The position numbers and the translations under genes are program-made. Below are positions 42,146-53,154 of a DNA stretch of 64,000 bases, piece by piece; the first letter of the stretch is position 1, and every line of letters starts with the position of its first letter. The stretch spans positions 1 to 64,000 of the forward strand of contig NZ_WHOM01000032.1 of assembly GCF_009739465.1 (NCBI RefSeq), written 5' to 3'. The DNA is from Streptomyces apocyni. Lineage in GTDB: Bacteria; Actinomycetota; Actinomycetes; Streptomycetales; Streptomycetaceae. Under the pieces are notes generated by a model. It worked only from the letters and a program-made list of their open reading frames with translations. It was not told the DNA's origin and did no database searches.

Positions 42146-42835
42146 TCAGCTGGACGTCGCTCGGCGTGGTCCTGGGGCCGGATGGCGGTGGGACGCGTAC
42201 GCCAACGCGCCCAGCAGGAGCCGCGCCTGCGGTGGCCGGGTGGCCGAGTCAAGCGCCGGGGCGCGCAGCCAGCGGACCGGACCGAGGCCTCCGCGGTCCG
42301 ACGGCGGCGCGGTGACGTACTCGCCCGGGCCGATGCCGCGGAGGTCGAGCTCGGCGTCGTCCCAGCCCATCCGGTAGAGCAGCGTGGGGAGTTCGGCCGC
42401 GGCGCCGGGGGCGACGAAGAACTGGGCGCGGCCCTGCGGCGTCGCCGTCACCGGCCCGAGCGGCAGGCCCATCCGCTCCAGGCGGACCAGGGCGCGGCGC
42501 CCCGCGGGCTCGGAGACCTCCAGGACGTCGAAGGCGTCGCCGACCGGCAGCAGCACCGCGGCGCCGGGGAACTCGGACCAGGTCAGGGTGACTTCGTCGA
42601 GTGTGGCCCCGGCCGGGATACGCGCGGCGCGGTCCAGTGGGTGGGCGCCCGGCGCCGTACAAGCGCGGTCGCCGCAGGAGCACGCCCCGGCGGCGGCACG
42701 CGCGCCGGGGACCGCGTCCCACCCCCAGAGACTGGTGAACTCCGCCACCGCGGTGCACTCCGAGGTGCGCCCGCGGCGGCGGGCGCCGGGCCTGATCTCC
42801 CGGATTCCGCGGCTGCCGCCGATCGTGAAGCCCAT
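42146..42835 (-). CDS. Primase/polymerase N-terminal-domain protein
   Basis: 229 residues, resembling the Prim-Pol (bifunctional DNA primase/polymerase N-terminal) family: cysteine cluster ACSCGDRACTAPGAHPLD, a TLTWSEFPGAAVLLPVGDAFDVLEV core and a PPSDRGGLGPVRWL C-terminal motif. The catalytic DxD-type acid pair in the family is partly replaced here, so activity is uncertain. GGAGGGGG lies before ATG 42835. A protein of this type sits beside nsdA/ftsY in other Streptomyces. It has no partner helicase here. Confidence 0.7.
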   Translation of the reverse strand: MGFTIGGSRGIREIRPGARRRGRTSECTAVAEFTSLWGWDAVPGARAAAGACSCGDRACTAPGAHPLDRAARIPAGATLDEVTLTWSEFPGAAVLLPVGDAFDVLEVSEPAGRRALVRLERMGLPLGPVTATPQGRAQFFVAPGAAAELPTLLYRMGWDDAELDLRGIGPGEYVTAPPSDRGGLGPVRWLRAPALDSATRPPQARLLLGALAYASHRHPAPGPRRATSS

Positions 42836-43283
42836 GCCCCCTCCAACGGGTCGAGCGCGTCGCTGGTTACGAACCGAAGTGGACCCGTGACCCACAGTGG
42901 GCGATGCCCGTTCTGGCAGCGTCCAGGAGTGTCACGGGTGGTGCGCCGGGCCGCGTACGCCCTGGCGTGCTTCGGTCCGCCCACTCGCGGATGGCCTGTG
43001 TCAAGTGAATCGCGTGTAGCGGTTCCTGAGTTCATTCGAAGGGGTGGCGAATGGTGGCGTTTCCGCGAACCCCCTCGCCGGAGGGGTGATCGTAGGATTA
43101 CTTTCGGTACACGAGCCCAGGGGATGTGCGTGCTCGTGGGTATGCCGGAGGCAAGCCGTTTTCTTGTTCGACGAGTGACAACGGGCGGACGGGAGGCCTC
43201 AAGTCACGGCATTCTGTTAGTACTTCGCGTACGAACGCGCGACATCCGCGCGGCATCCGAGCTTCAGGAATGGGGGTGTTCCA
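42836..43283. other. Gene-free region upstream of nsdA
   Basis: 448 bases. No gene is supported. The nsdA start at 43284 has only a weak GGGGG-type ribosome-binding sequence. Several short dyads are present but none clear. Possibly long 5' regulatory sequence. Confidence 0.45.
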
Positions 43284-44759
43284 GTGGGCGGCACCGGCGA
43301 CAGCGTGGGAAGCGCTGACAAGCGCCCTAACGACCAACTGACTTCGTGGTTCGTGCGGAGCGGCTGGTCCAAGGGTGAACTGGCACGCCAGGTGAACCGC
43401 AGAGCGCGCCAGATGGGCGCCAACCACATCTCCACGGACACCTCGCGCGTGCGCCGCTGGCTCGACGGCGAGCAGCCACGCGAACCCATCCCCCGCATCC
43501 TCTCCGAACTCTTCTCCGAACGCTTCGGCGCCGTCGTCGCCATCGACGACCTGGGCCTGCGCACCGCGCACCAGACGCCGTCCCTCTCCGGAGTGGACCT
43601 GCCCTGGACGGCCCCGCAAGCGGTGGAACTGATCAGCGAGTTCTCCCGCAGCGACCTGATGCTGGCGCGGCGCGGCTTCCTGGGGACGTCACTGGCCCTC
43701 GCCGCGGGCCCCGCGCTCATCGAGCCCATGCAGCGCTGGCTGGTGCCCACTCCGGTCGCGCCCGCCGCGGCCAAGGAGCCGGGGTCCCAGGCACGGCGTG
43801 GATCGCGGCTGTCGGGGCCCGAACTCGAACTCCTCGAGGCCACCACGGTCATGTTCCGCAAGTGGGACGCCCAGTGCGGCGGCGGGCTGCGCCGCAAGGC
43901 CGTCGTCGGCCAGCTCCACGAAGTGACGGACCTGCTCCAGGAATCCCACCCGGAGGCCACCGCCAAGCGGCTCTTCAAGATCGCGGCCGAACTGGCCGAG
44001 CTGGCGGGCTGGATGAGTTACGACGTAGGGCTACAGCCCACCGCGCAGAAATACTTCGTCCTCGCCCTGCACGCCGCGAAGGAGGCGGGGGACAAGCCGC
44101 TCGGCTCGTACATCCTGTCCGGCATGAGCCGTCAGATGATCCACCTCGGACGCCCCGACGACGCGCTGGAGCTCATCCACCTCGCGCAGTACGGAAGCCG
44201 GGACTCCGCCACCGCCCGCACCCAGGCGATGCTGTATGCGATGGAGGCCCGCGCGTTCGCCAACATGGGCCACCCGAGCAAGACCAAACGCGCCGTGCGG
44301 ATGGCCGAGGACAGCTTCGCCGACGCGATCGAGACGGCCGAGCAGGAGCCCGACTGGATTCGCTTCTTCTCCGAGGCCGAACTCAACGGCGAGAACTCCC
44401 ACTCGTACCGCGACCTCGCCTATGTGGCCGGCCGCAGCCCCACCTACGCCTCGCTGGCCCGCCCGGTGATGGAGCGCGCCGTCGAGCTCTTCGGCAAGGA
44501 CACCGAGCACCAGCGTTCGTACGCGCTGAACCTCATCGGGATGGCCACCGTGCACCTCCTGGAGCGGGAGCCCGAGCAGAGCACGGTCCTGGTCGGGGAG
44601 GCGCTGGACATCGCCAAGAAGGTCCGCTCGGAGCGGGTCAACACCCGGCTGCGTAAGACCGTCGACACGGCGCTGCGGGACTTCGGTGACGTGGCTGAGG
44701 TCATCGACCTCACCGACCGGCTCGCCGTGCAACTGCCCGAAACCGCGGAGGCGGTCTAG
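43284..44759 (+). CDS. nsdA: NsdA, negative regulator of differentiation
   Basis: 491 residues. The N-terminus (LTSWFVRSGWSKGELARQVNRRARQMG...VRRWLDGEQPREPIPRIL) is a helix-turn-helix-like segment similar to XRE/BldD. The rest is a tetratricopeptide array (helical repeats, residues ~170-470, ERAVELFGKDTEHQRSYALNLIGMA). A hydrophobic segment FLGTSLALAAGPALIEP follows the N-terminal part. In S. coelicolor its loss enhances sporulation and antibiotic production. Its ligand is unknown. GTG start, next to amtB. Confidence 0.92.
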   Translation: MGGTGDSVGSADKRPNDQLTSWFVRSGWSKGELARQVNRRARQMGANHISTDTSRVRRWLDGEQPREPIPRILSELFSERFGAVVAIDDLGLRTAHQTPSLSGVDLPWTAPQAVELISEFSRSDLMLARRGFLGTSLALAAGPALIEPMQRWLVPTPVAPAAAKEPGSQARRGSRLSGPELELLEATTVMFRKWDAQCGGGLRRKAVVGQLHEVTDLLQESHPEATAKRLFKIAAELAELAGWMSYDVGLQPTAQKYFVLALHAAKEAGDKPLGSYILSGMSRQMIHLGRPDDALELIHLAQYGSRDSATARTQAMLYAMEARAFANMGHPSKTKRAVRMAEDSFADAIETAEQEPDWIRFFSEAELNGENSHSYRDLAYVAGRSPTYASLARPVMERAVELFGKDTEHQRSYALNLIGMATVHLLEREPEQSTVLVGEALDIAKKVRSERVNTRLRKTVDTALRDFGDVAEVIDLTDRLAVQLPETAEAV

Positions 44760-44968
44760 GGACCCTCACACTCCGGCCGCGGCTCGCCGTCCCGAACAGC
44801 CCGACTCGGCTCCCCCGCCAAGTCATTCGGACGGCCAGCCGCGGTCGGTCCCCTCTTTGCGCCTAAACCGGCGCCGCTCTCGCGGACGTGGTTGCTCGCC
44901 GTTGGGGTCCTCAATTGATGGTTGCGGTTGGGGAGGGTATGTCCGAGGCGGGAGCCTTCGGGCGCGGT
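44760..44968. other. Gene-free upstream part of the amtB promoter region
   Basis: About 200 bases after nsdA before the GlnR-like boxes. No gene is supported. No strong hairpin was seen after nsdA. Confidence 0.4.
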
Positions 44969-45015
44969 TCACTGGGGCGTAACACGTAGGCCGTGTTCGT
45001 CACTGGCCCGAAACA
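44969..45015 (+). promoter_or_regulatory. GlnR-type boxes upstream of amtB
   Basis: Two half-site pairs fit the actinomycete GlnR pattern (gTnAc-n6-GaAAc): TTCAC-n6-GTAAC at 44969-44984 and GTCAC-n6-GAAAC at 45000-45015, the latter an exact match. They lie 109-155 bases before the amtB start. GlnR activates this operon in nitrogen limitation in Streptomyces. The identity is by motif and context. Confidence 0.7.
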
Positions 45016-45123
45016 TCGAGGGGCATCGACGGAAACGGCGCTGCGCCAGTCTCCTCAGCACAGTCGGCCCACCCCTTCAGAAGCATCCGCACGGGCCGTT
45101 CGCGATCACGAGGAGACTCGGCC

Positions 45124-46748
<1,625 letters not shown>

Positions 46749-46787
46749 CCGACACGGACAGACAGCAGATCGACAAGGAGTCGCTGG

Positions 46788-49250
46788 GTGACGGGTGTGG
46801 ACGTGACTACGGGAACGGAAGACACAGGCAGTACGGAACCCAGCGGCTACGCGGCGGCCCGGCTGCGCCTCCTCCAAGGAGAGGCGCGGTCCGGGCCGCC
46901 GCGCCGTGCGGCGCTGGCCGAACTCACCGACGGCTGGCTCACCCGGCTGTTCGCCGCCGCGGCGGCCGACACCCGGGGCATGGCACTCGTCGCCGTCGGC
47001 GGGTACGGGCGCGGTGAGCTGTCACCGCGCAGCGACCTGGACCTGCTCCTGCTGCACGACGGCAGCGCGGACCCGGGCACCGTCGCCTCGGTCGCGGACC
47101 AGATCTGGTACCCGGTCTGGGACCTGGGGCTGGCCCTCGACCACTCGGTCCGTACTCCCGCCGAGGCGCGCAAGACCGCGGGCGACGACCTCAAGGTGCA
47201 GCTCGGCCTCCTCGACGCCCGGCACCTCGCCGGGGACCTGGGCGTGACCGCCGGACTGCGCACCGCGGTCCTCGCGGACTGGCGCAACCAGGCCCCCAAA
47301 CGGCTGCCCGCCCTGCGGGAGCTCTGCGAGGCACGGGCCGAGCGCCAGGGCGAGCTGCAGTTCCTGCTCGAACCCGACCTCAAGGAGGCCAGGGGCGGCC
47401 TCCGGGATGTCACCGCCCTGCGCGCCGTCGCCGCCTCCTGGCTGGCCGACGCCCCGCGCGCCGGGCTCGCCGACGCCACCAGGCGGCTGCTCGACGTACG
47501 GGACGCCCTGCACCTGGGCACCGGGCGCGCCACCGACCGGCTCTCCCTCCAGGAGCAGGACCAGGTCGCGGCCGGTCTCGGCCTGCTGGACGCGGACACG
47601 CTGCTCCGCCAGGTGTACGAGGCCGCCCGGACCATCTCGTACGCGAGCGACGTCACCTGGCGCGAGGTCGACCGGGTGCTGCGCTCACGCGCGGCCAGGC
47701 CACGGCTGCGGAAGCTGCTCGGCGCGGGCAAGGCGGCGCCCGAACGGACCCCGCTGGCCGAGGGCGTCGTAGAGCAGGACGGCGAGGTGGTGCTGGCGCG
47801 CACGGCGCGGCCCGAGCGGGATCCGGTGCTGCCCCTGCGGGCCGCCGCCGCTGCCGCGCAGGCCGGTCTGCCGCTGTCCCCGCACGCCGTACGCCGCCTC
47901 GCGGGCGCCGTACGCCCGCTGCCGACCCCCTGGCCCGCCGAGGCCCGGGAGCAACTGGTGACCCTGCTGGGCGCGGGCCGCAGCACCGTCGAGGTGTGGG
48001 AGGCACTGGAGGCCGAAGGCCTGATCACCCGGGTGCTGCCGGACTGGGAGCGGGTGCGCTGCCGCCCCCAGCGCAACCCCGTACACACCTGGACCGTCGA
48101 CCGGCACCTGGTGGAGACGGCGGTACGCGCCGCCGAACTGACCCGTCGCGTCGGACGGCCCGACCTGTTGCTGGTCGCGGCCCTGCTGCACGACATCGGC
48201 AAGGGCTGGCCGGGCGACCACTCGGTGGCGGGCGAGACCATCGCCCGCGACGTGGCGGCGCGGATCGGCTTCGACCGGGCCGATGTGGCCCAGCTCGCCT
48301 GTCTCGTACGGCACCATCTGCTGCTCGTCGAGACGGCGACCCGGCGCGATCTGGACGATCCGGCGACCGTCGGCGCTGTCGCGGCGGCGGTCGGTTCCGT
48401 ATCGACGCTGGAGCTGCTGCACGCGCTCACCGAGGCGGACGCGCTGGCGACCGGGCCCGCCGCCTGGTCGTCGTGGCGCGGGTCCCTGGTGGCCGACCTG
48501 GTCAAGCGGGTGACGGCGGTCCTGGACGGGGAGGCCGTGGAACCACCCGAGGCCGCGGTGCCGACCGCCGAGCAGGAGCGGCTCGCCGTCGAGGCGTTCC
48601 GCACGGGCGGTCCCGTCCTCGCGCTGCGGGCGCACCCGGAGGCCCCGGGCGCGGACGCGGGCGCGGACGACGATCCCGAGCCGCTCGGTGTCGAGCTGCT
48701 GATCGCGGTCCCGGACCAGCCCGGGGTGCTGCCCGCGGTGGCGGGGGTGCTGGCGTTGCACCGGCTGACCGTGCGTACCGCGGAGGTGCGCGGTCTTGAG
48801 CTGCCGGACGGTCTGGGCAAGGAGGTGCTGTTGCTGGACTGGCGGGTGGCGGCGGAGTACGGGTCGCTACCGCAGGCCGCGCGGCTCCGGGCGGATCTCG
48901 TACGGGCCCTCGACGGGTCGCTCGACATCCCGGCCCGGCTGGCCGAGCGCGAGGCGGCGTACCCGCGGCGCCGGGGCGTCTCGGCGCCGCCGCCGCGCGT
49001 GACGGTGGCCCCGGCCGGGTCGCGACTGGCGACGGTGATCGAGGTACGGGCCCAGGACGCACCAGGGCTGCTGCACCGGATCGGGCGGGCGCTGGAGGGG
49101 GCGGACGTACGGGTGCGGAGCGCCCATGTCTCGACGCTCGGCGCGAACGCGGTGGATGCTTTCTATGTCACAGGCCCGGACGGTGCACCCCTGCCGGGCG
49201 AGGAGGCGGCGACGCTGGCCCAGGCACTGGAGGGTACGTTTCGGGGCTGA
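46788..49250 (+). CDS. glnD: PII adenylyl/uridylyltransferase GlnD
   Basis: 820 residues. The nucleotidyltransferase motif GGYGRGELSPRSDLDLLLLHDG (near residues 68-89), the PII-UTase helical domain, the HD motif LLHDIGKGWPGDHSVAG (near 470) for removal of the modification, and two ACT domains at the C-terminus (ELLIAVPDQPGVLPAVAGVLA and ATVIEVRAQDAPGLLHRIGRALEG) are in the usual order. In Streptomyces it modifies GlnK. GTG start 39 bases after glnK in the same operon. Length slightly below the E. coli enzyme, as usual in actinomycetes. Confidence 0.95.
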   Translation: MTGVDVTTGTEDTGSTEPSGYAAARLRLLQGEARSGPPRRAALAELTDGWLTRLFAAAAADTRGMALVAVGGYGRGELSPRSDLDLLLLHDGSADPGTVASVADQIWYPVWDLGLALDHSVRTPAEARKTAGDDLKVQLGLLDARHLAGDLGVTAGLRTAVLADWRNQAPKRLPALRELCEARAERQGELQFLLEPDLKEARGGLRDVTALRAVAASWLADAPRAGLADATRRLLDVRDALHLGTGRATDRLSLQEQDQVAAGLGLLDADTLLRQVYEAARTISYASDVTWREVDRVLRSRAARPRLRKLLGAGKAAPERTPLAEGVVEQDGEVVLARTARPERDPVLPLRAAAAAAQAGLPLSPHAVRRLAGAVRPLPTPWPAEAREQLVTLLGAGRSTVEVWEALEAEGLITRVLPDWERVRCRPQRNPVHTWTVDRHLVETAVRAAELTRRVGRPDLLLVAALLHDIGKGWPGDHSVAGETIARDVAARIGFDRADVAQLACLVRHHLLLVETATRRDLDDPATVGAVAAAVGSVSTLELLHALTEADALATGPAAWSSWRGSLVADLVKRVTAVLDGEAVEPPEAAVPTAEQERLAVEAFRTGGPVLALRAHPEAPGADAGADDDPEPLGVELLIAVPDQPGVLPAVAGVLALHRLTVRTAEVRGLELPDGLGKEVLLLDWRVAAEYGSLPQAARLRADLVRALDGSLDIPARLAEREAAYPRRRGVSAPPPRVTVAPAGSRLATVIEVRAQDAPGLLHRIGRALEGADVRVRSAHVSTLGANAVDAFYVTGPDGAPLPGEEAATLAQALEGTFRG

Positions 49251-49334
49251 GGCCAGGGAGCTTCCTTTCCCCCGCCCCGCCCCTGCCCGTATCGGGGGGC
49301 AAACCCCCAGACCCCGAATCGCCCTTCGGGCTGG

Positions 49335-49383
49335 TCCTCAATCGCCGGACGGGCTCAAATTGAGCCCGTCCGGCGATTGAGGA
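49335..49383. repeat. Long palindromic repeat (genome-wide Streptomyces type)
   Basis: A 24-bp perfect inverted repeat (49335-49358 and 49360-49383), core gccggacgggct, with a one-base centre, after glnD. Palindromes with this core are among the most abundant intergenic repeats of Streptomyces chromosomes as I remember them. Also serves as a terminator. Confidence 0.75.
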
Positions 49384-49546
49384 CTCTCGGGAAGGGGCGG
49401 GGCGGGGACAGAGCCCTGGCGCGCGCTACCGCGAACCGCACCGGAACCAGACCAGCACACCCCGCGGTGGAGACCCCACCGCCAGCGGCCAGATACCCTG
49501 GAGGGCGTCTGTCCGCCCGCACCCGACCCGAGGATCTGCGACCGCC

Positions 49547-51094
49547 GTGTTCGATACTCTTTCCGATCGCCTCGCAGCGACTTTCAAGAACCTTCGCGGC
49601 AAGGGGCGCCTCAGCGAGGCGGACATCGATGCCACGGCGCGTGAAATCCGTATCGCGCTCCTTGAGGCGGACGTCGCCCTCCCCGTCGTCCGGTCCTTCA
49701 TCAAGCAGGTCAAGGAACGGGCAGCGGGGGCTGAGGTCTCGCAGGCCCTCAATCCGGCCCAACAAGTGATCAAGATCGTCAACGAGGAGCTCGTCGGCAT
49801 CCTCGGTGGCGAGACCCGCCGCCTGCGCTTCGCCAAGAACCCGCCCACCGTGATCATGCTCGCGGGTCTGCAGGGTGCCGGTAAGACGACGCTGGCCGGA
49901 AAGCTGGGCCGGTGGCTCAAGGGCCAGGGCCACTCGCCGCTGCTCGTCGCCTGTGACCTACAGCGTCCGAACGCCGTGAACCAGCTGAGCGTCGTCGCCG
50001 AGCGCGCGGGCGTCGCGGTGTACGCGCCACAGCCGGGTAACGGCGTCGGCGACCCGGTCCAGGTCGCCAAGGACTCCATCGAGTTCGCCCGGACGAAGGT
50101 CCACGACGTCGTCATCGTCGACACCGCCGGACGCCTCGGCATCGACCAGGAGCTGATGCAGCAGGCCGCGGACATCCGCGACGCCGTCAGCCCGGACGAG
50201 GTCCTCTTCGTCGTCGACGCGATGATCGGTCAGGACGCGGTCAACACCGCCGAGGCCTTCCGCGACGGCGTCGGTTTCGACGGCGTCGTGCTGTCCAAGC
50301 TGGACGGCGACGCCCGTGGTGGTGCCGCGCTCTCCATCGCGCACGTCACCGGCCGCCAGATCATGTTCGCCTCCAACGGCGAGAAGCTGGACGACTTCGA
50401 CGCGTTCCACCCGGACCGCATGGCGTCCCGCATCCTCGGCATGGGCGACATGCTCAGCCTCATCGAGAAGGCCGAGCAGACCTTCAGCCAGGCCGAGGCC
50501 GAGAAGATGGCGGCCAAGCTCCAGAAGGGCCCCAAGGAGTTCACGCTCGACGACTTCCTGGCTCAGATGGAGCAGGTCAGGAAGATGGGCAGCATCAGCA
50601 AGCTGCTCGGCATGCTTCCCGGCATGGGGGAGATGAAGAGCCAGATCGACAATCTCGACGAGCGGGACGTGGACCGCACCGCGGCGATCATCAAGTCGAT
50701 GACCCCGGCCGAGCGTGACCAGCCGACGATCATCAACGGCTCGCGCCGGGCCCGTATCGCCAAGGGCTCGGGCGTCGAGGTCAGCGCGGTGAAGAACCTG
50801 GTCGAGCGGTTCTTCGAGGCTCGCAAGATGATGTCGAAGATGGCTCAGGGCGGCGGTATGCCGGGGATGCCTGGTATGCCGGGCATGGGTGGCGGCCCGG
50901 GTCGGCAGAAGAAGAAGCAGAAGCAGGCCAAGGGCAAGCAGCGCTCCGGTAACCCGATGAAGCGCAAGCAGCAGGAGCTGGAGGCGGCCAAGCGCCGCGA
51001 GGAGCAGGCCGGGGCGGGCGGCGCGTTCGGTCTGCCGGGCGGGGAGCAGCAGAAGGACTTCGAGCTCCCGGACGAGTTCAAGAAGTTCATGTGA
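49547..51094 (+). CDS. ffh: Signal-recognition particle GTPase Ffh
   Basis: 515 residues. N domain, then the G domain: GLQGAGKTTLAGKLGRWLKG, VDTAGRLGIDQELMQQAADI, VLSKLDGDARGGAALS. The M domain (FLAQMEQVRKMGSISKLLGMLPGMGE and SRRARIAKGSG) has the Met-rich GMPGMPGMPGMGG segment that binds signal peptides, followed by a basic tail. It pairs with FtsY (40815-42041) for co-translational targeting. GTG start. Confidence 0.97.
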   Translation: MFDTLSDRLAATFKNLRGKGRLSEADIDATAREIRIALLEADVALPVVRSFIKQVKERAAGAEVSQALNPAQQVIKIVNEELVGILGGETRRLRFAKNPPTVIMLAGLQGAGKTTLAGKLGRWLKGQGHSPLLVACDLQRPNAVNQLSVVAERAGVAVYAPQPGNGVGDPVQVAKDSIEFARTKVHDVVIVDTAGRLGIDQELMQQAADIRDAVSPDEVLFVVDAMIGQDAVNTAEAFRDGVGFDGVVLSKLDGDARGGAALSIAHVTGRQIMFASNGEKLDDFDAFHPDRMASRILGMGDMLSLIEKAEQTFSQAEAEKMAAKLQKGPKEFTLDDFLAQMEQVRKMGSISKLLGMLPGMGEMKSQIDNLDERDVDRTAAIIKSMTPAERDQPTIINGSRRARIAKGSGVEVSAVKNLVERFFEARKMMSKMAQGGGMPGMPGMPGMGGGPGRQKKKQKQAKGKQRSGNPMKRKQQELEAAKRREEQAGAGGAFGLPGGEQQKDFELPDEFKKFM

Positions 51095-51130
51095 CGTCAC
51101 GACGTTCATGTGACGTAGCAGCGTGATCTG

Positions 51131-51170
51131 CGCGTAAGGGGCGCCCTCCAGGAGGGGCGCCCCTTACGCG
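51131..51170 (+). terminator. ffh terminator
   Basis: The perfect 16-bp arms cgcgtaaggggcgccc (51131-51146) and gggcgccccttacgcg (51155-51170) have an 8-base loop, 37 bases after the ffh stop. Confidence 0.9.
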
Positions 51171-51183
51171 TACCCATGGCGTA

Positions 51184-53145
51184 GTGAACATGCCGGGAAT
51201 GTCCCGTACGCCAATAATGGCCAGCGTGACCAGTCCCGTGCCCCCGCGCGACCGCACCGACCAGCCGTGGCGCTCCGAGGGAGCACCGCCGCCCCCGCCG
51301 CAGAAGCGGAAGATGCGCTGGGGCGCTCTGATCCTGACCGCGCTGCTCGTCTACCTCGCCACCAATGTGGTGCTCTCGTTCTTCGGTGATGACGCGCCCA
51401 GGACCATCTCGTACACCGAGTTCAGCAGCCAGGTCACCGCGGGCAACGTCGCGAAGATCCACGCCAAGGGCGACCAGATCCAGGGTGACCTGAAGCAGGC
51501 CGCGGACGTGCCCGGTGACGACAACGGCACCTACGACCGGTTCACCACCCAGCGCCCCAGCTTCGCCGACGACAACCTCTGGGACGAGTTGACCGAGCAC
51601 GAGGTCGAGGTCGCCGCTGAGCCGGTGTTCGAGGAGCCCAGCCTGCTCAGCAATCTGCTGATCGCGCTGCTGCCGATCCTGCTCCTGGTGGCCCTGTGGG
51701 TGTTCGTGGCCCGGCGGATGGCGGCGGGCATGGGCGGCGCCGGAGGCATGCTCGGCCGTAAGGCTCCGCCCAAGCCGATCGAGATGGAGTCCGGCAAGCG
51801 CACCACCTTCGAGGACGTCGCCGGGATCGACGAGGTGGAGGGCGAGCTCAACGACGTCGTCGACTTCCTCAGGAATCCCGACTCCTACCGCAAGATGGGC
51901 GCGAAGATGCCGCGCGGTGTCCTGCTGGCCGGTGCGCCCGGAACCGGCAAGACGCTGCTCGCGCGGGCGGTCGCGGGCGAAGCCGGAGTGCCCTTCTTCT
52001 CGGCCTCCGCGTCGGAGTTCATCGAGATGATCGTGGGCGTGGGCGCCTCGCGGGTACGGGAGCTGTTCGCGGAGGCCCGCAAGGTGGCACCGGCGATCAT
52101 CTTCATCGACGAGATCGACACCATCGGCCGGGCCCGTGGCGGCGGCTCCGGCATGGGCGGACACGACGAGCGCGAGCAGACCCTCAACCAGATCCTCACC
52201 GAGATGGACGGCTTCTCCGGCTCCGAGGGCGTGGTCGTGGTCGCCGCCACCAACCGCGCGGACGTCCTGGACCCGGCCCTGACCCGCCCCGGCCGGTTCG
52301 ACCGTACGGTCCAGGTCAGCCCGCCCGACCGCGGCGGACGCGAGGCCATCCTGCGGATTCACACCCGCGGGATCCCGCTGGCCGAGGACGTCGACCTCGC
52401 CCAGGTCGCCCGTACGACACCGGGAATGACCGGTGCGGACCTCGCCAACCTGGCCAACGAGGCGGCCCTGATCGCGGTCAAGCGGAACCGGCGGGAGGTC
52501 ACCCAGTCCGACCTCTCCGACGCCCTGGAGAAGGTCCAGCTCGGCGCCGAACGCCCGCTGGTCATGTCCGACGAGGACCGCCGCCGTACCGCCTACCACG
52601 AGAGCGGCCACGCGCTGCTCGGCATGCTGCAACCTGGCGCCGACCCGGTCCGCAAGATCACCATCGTGCCGCGGGGGCGGGCGCTCGGGGTGACGCTGTC
52701 GACGCCCGAGGCCGACAAGTACGCGTACACCGAGGACTATCTGCGGGGGCGCATCATCGGCGCGCTGGGCGGGATGGCGGCCGAGCATGTGGTCTTCGAC
52801 GTCATCACGACGGGTGCTGAGAACGACCTCGAACAAGTCACCGCCATCGCCCGGGGCATGGTGGCGCGCTGGGGCATGAGCCAGCGGGTGGGTCGGCTGT
52901 CCGCGCTGCCGAACAACGGACAGCAGCAGCCGTACGGTCTGGCGGCGGCTCCGGCGACGCTCGACGTGGTGGACCACGAGATGCGGCGCATCGTCGACGA
53001 GTGCTACGAGAGCGCCTGCGACCAACTGCGGGAGAACCGGGGGCGGCTGGACGCGCTGGCGACGGCGTTGCTGGCGAACGAGACCCTGGAGGAGGCGGAG
53101 GCGTACCGCGCGGCGGGCATCACCCGGATGACGAAGGACACGTGA
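51184..53145 (+). CDS. ftsH: FtsH-family membrane AAA protease
   Basis: 653 residues from GTG 51184; starts at 51217 (ATG) or 51226 (GTG) are also possible because no clear ribosome-binding site decides between them. Two membrane helices ([23 protein letters not shown] and [22 protein letters not shown]), Walker A GAPGTGKT (near 250), Walker [16 protein letters not shown], the second region of homology [11 protein letters not shown] and the zinc-binding HESGH (near 472) are intact. It degrades membrane proteins. Streptomyces usually carry a second, longer FtsH elsewhere. Confidence 0.92.
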   Translation: MNMPGMSRTPIMASVTSPVPPRDRTDQPWRSEGAPPPPPQKRKMRWGALILTALLVYLATNVVLSFFGDDAPRTISYTEFSSQVTAGNVAKIHAKGDQIQGDLKQAADVPGDDNGTYDRFTTQRPSFADDNLWDELTEHEVEVAAEPVFEEPSLLSNLLIALLPILLLVALWVFVARRMAAGMGGAGGMLGRKAPPKPIEMESGKRTTFEDVAGIDEVEGELNDVVDFLRNPDSYRKMGAKMPRGVLLAGAPGTGKTLLARAVAGEAGVPFFSASASEFIEMIVGVGASRVRELFAEARKVAPAIIFIDEIDTIGRARGGGSGMGGHDEREQTLNQILTEMDGFSGSEGVVVVAATNRADVLDPALTRPGRFDRTVQVSPPDRGGREAILRIHTRGIPLAEDVDLAQVARTTPGMTGADLANLANEAALIAVKRNRREVTQSDLSDALEKVQLGAERPLVMSDEDRRRTAYHESGHALLGMLQPGADPVRKITIVPRGRALGVTLSTPEADKYAYTEDYLRGRIIGALGGMAAEHVVFDVITTGAENDLEQVTAIARGMVARWGMSQRVGRLSALPNNGQQQPYGLAAAPATLDVVDHEMRRIVDECYESACDQLRENRGRLDALATALLANETLEEAEAYRAAGITRMTKDT

Positions 53146-53154
53146 GGGCCTGGC

